Assembly (NCBI GenBank): GCA_937967805.1
Contig: CALBTC010000496.1
Span: 1 to 12,382 of the forward strand
DNA: 12,382 nt
Direction: 5' to 3'
Source: an uncultured Anaerolineaceae bacterium
GTDB taxonomy: Bacteria > Chloroflexota > Anaerolineae > Promineifilales > Promineifilaceae
The notes beneath the pieces were generated by a model. That model searched no databases, had not been told where the DNA came from, and saw nothing but the letters and a program-made list of their open reading frames with translations. Position numbers and translations under genes: made by a program. How positions within the stretch are numbered: position 1 is the first letter of the stretch; each line of letters begins with the position of its first letter. This document shows positions 10,884 to 12,382 of this stretch, piece by piece.

Positions 10884-12382
10884 ATGTACGCAAGCACAAA
10901 GAAATTAACAGCCTGGTACCTGGGCGTCGGTATGGCTGCACTATTTATTGGCGGCTCGATGGGCCCCCTGCAAAAATTAGAGCATCTGGGTATCCCGGCC
11001 TTGAATGTGTACCCAGAACTGCAAACCGTCGGTCTAAGCAGCTATTATCAGGGGCTTACGCTGCACGGCGTGCTCAATGCCCTGGTTTGGACCACATTCT
11101 TCATTGTTGGTTTTCTCACCTTTGCCACCGTTCACAGCCTCAAGCGTGAGCTGTCGCATCCCAAATTAAACCTTGCCAGCTTTATTATCATGGTCGTGGG
11201 CCTGCTCATGGCCGCCGTGCCGATTTTGCTGAACCTGGCTACTGTTCTCTTCACTTTTTATCCGCCGCTTCAGGCGTCACCCTACTTTTACATTGGACTG
11301 ACGCTGGTAGTCATCGGTTCTTGGGTTGGCGGTTGGGGCATGTTCCTCACCCTGCGCGCCTGGCACAAAGAAAATCCGGGTAAGCAAACACCGTTTATTG
11401 CCCTGGCTTCCGCCATCACCATGGCCATGTGGCAAATTGCGACCCTGGGCATTGCCGCGGAAATGCTCTGGCTCATTATTCCCTGGTCTTTTGGCTGGGT
11501 CGAGGGCATTGATCCCCAGTTGGCCCGTACCTTCTTTTGGTTTACGGGGCATCCCATTGTCTATTTTTGGCTGCTGCCGGCTTACATTTCCTGGTACGGC
11601 ATGATCCCTAAGCAGGTTGGCGGCAAGCTGTTCAGCGAACAAGCGGCGCGGCTGGTATTTTGGCTGTTCCTGCTGCTGTCCATTCCGGTAGGGCTGCACC
11701 ATCAATACTTGGACCCCAGCGTGCCGCAGGGCTGGAAGGTGGTTCACGCCGTGCTTACCTATGCTCTTTTTATTCCCAGCATGTTGACGGCATTTACCGT
11801 CATCGCCTCGATGGAAATTGGCGGACGAGCCCGCGGCGGCACCGGGCTGCTGGGCTGGATTCGCACCTTGCCCTGGGGTAACCCATCCTTCACCGCCCAA
11901 AACCTGGCGATGATTTTATTTGCCTTTGGTGGCATCGGCGGCCTGACAAACGCTTCCTACAACCTGAACCTGGTAATTCACAACACGATGTGGATTCCCG
12001 GCCACTTCCACCTGACGGTTGGCTCAGGTGTGACGTTGACCTTCTTTGGCATTGCTTACTGGCTGGTTCCCAAGCTGGCCAACAAGCCGCTGTTTAGCCG
12101 AAAAGTTGCCTTGTGGCAGGCATGGACCTGGTTTGTGGGCATGCTGCTGATGTCCAATGGTCTGCACATTCTGGGACTCAATTTCGGATCACCGCGCCGC
12201 ACGATGCTGGGGGTAGCTCCCTATGCTTCTGCTGATTGGCAGCCATTGTTGATTGAAGCCGCTTTGGGCGGTATCATTCTGGGTGTTAGCGGTTTGTTGT
12301 TCTATACCAATATGCTGGGGACCGTTTTCTCCAAGAAGACCTTAACAGAAGAAATCGAGATGCCCGTGGCTGAGCCATTGGA
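10884..12382 (+). CDS. cbaA: Cytochrome c oxidase subunit I, ba3-type (C-terminus off window)
   Basis: The frame is open from ATG 10884 (GGAGGTG upstream) to the window edge, 499 codons; the family is usually ~560 residues, so only the C-terminal end is missing. This is the catalytic, proton-pumping subunit reducing O2. Ligands visible: H61 in [14 protein letters not shown] and H376 (low-spin heme b); H223 in [15 protein letters not shown] with Y227 (the CuB His-Tyr crosslink); H272/H273 in LHHQYLDP (CuB); and H374 in WIPGHFHL (heme a3). The [12 protein letters not shown] and HHQYLDP forms are typical of B-family (ba3) enzymes and lack the A-family D-channel motif. At least ten membrane helices are present. 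Last of the IIa-II-ctaB-I operon seen here. Confidence 0.96.
   Translation, partial: MYASTKKLTAWYLGVGMAALFIGGSMGPLQKLEHLGIPALNVYPELQTVGLSSYYQGLTLHGVLNALVWTTFFIVGFLTFATVHSLKRELSHPKLNLASFIIMVVGLLMAAVPILLNLATVLFTFYPPLQASPYFYIGLTLVVIGSWVGGWGMFLTLRAWHKENPGKQTPFIALASAITMAMWQIATLGIAAEMLWLIIPWSFGWVEGIDPQLARTFFWFTGHPIVYFWLLPAYISWYGMIPKQVGGKLFSEQAARLVFWLFLLLSIPVGLHHQYLDPSVPQGWKVVHAVLTYALFIPSMLTAFTVIASMEIGGRARGGTGLLGWIRTLPWGNPSFTAQNLAMILFAFGGIGGLTNASYNLNLVIHNTMWIPGHFHLTVGSGVTLTFFGIAYWLVPKLANKPLFSRKVALWQAWTWFVGMLLMSNGLHILGLNFGSPRRTMLGVAPYASADWQPLLIEAALGGIILGVSGLLFYTNMLGTVFSKKTLTEEIEMPVAEPL

Overview
The window joins two different kinds of DNA. From about 6,900 to the right edge is an ordinary-looking chromosomal block for aerobic respiration: a dodecin, an Rrf2-type regulator, two tandem Sco-type copper chaperones, and a ba3-type (B-family) cytochrome c oxidase operon (subunit IIa, subunit II, heme o synthase, subunit I; the last runs off the window). 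The mini subunit IIa and the subunit II/I motifs resemble the Thermus ba3 enzyme. With the frequent ACGGCCGT palindrome, this suggests a member of the Chloroflexota, possibly Anaerolineae-like. That placement is inference from gene style, not a proven assignment.

From the left edge to about 6,830 is an accessory region that looks like an integrated mobile element (phage, satellite or integrative plasmid). A long run of minus-strand genes starts at a winged-helix, replication-initiator-like protein (4953-5981). It continues through mostly unrecognised small proteins: a Cys/His-containing coiled-coil protein, a 66-residue protein, a four-helix membrane protein with a long coiled coil, a possible small membrane-anchored protein, three small soluble proteins (one of a phage-type family) and, at the far left, a 43-residue acidic protein and a partial DUF4326-like protein. 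Divergent from this array, on the plus strand, is a tyrosine recombinase (6087-6833) that stops before its catalytic HxxR and Tyr motifs. The element/chromosome boundary probably lies between this recombinase and the dodecin.

The accessory region also holds a large amount of structured non-coding DNA. Positions 469-1972 contain no convincing gene. They hold a 649-bp imperfect inverted repeat (520-1168), then tightly packed nested hairpins (1334-1552) and a multi-branched fold (1757-1893). A compact 66-nt element occurs twice (2571-2636 and 3070-3135) with 55 of 66 positions identical. It carries two compensatory base-pair changes, and in both copies a strong GC hairpin of unrelated sequence follows exactly 3 nt later. 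A diverged third copy lies at 1610-1704, inside the structured non-coding block. This repeated folded element and the giant foldback are the best candidates for something undescribed.

In the respiratory block the genes fit together. The Rrf2 regulator, with a Cys cluster and a palindromic site upstream, overlaps the first Sco gene. The Sco proteins would deliver copper to the oxidase. CtaB supplies heme o/a precursor. Subunits IIa, II and I form the oxidase core. The dodecin is insulated from this operon by a strong intrinsic terminator (7170-7213).
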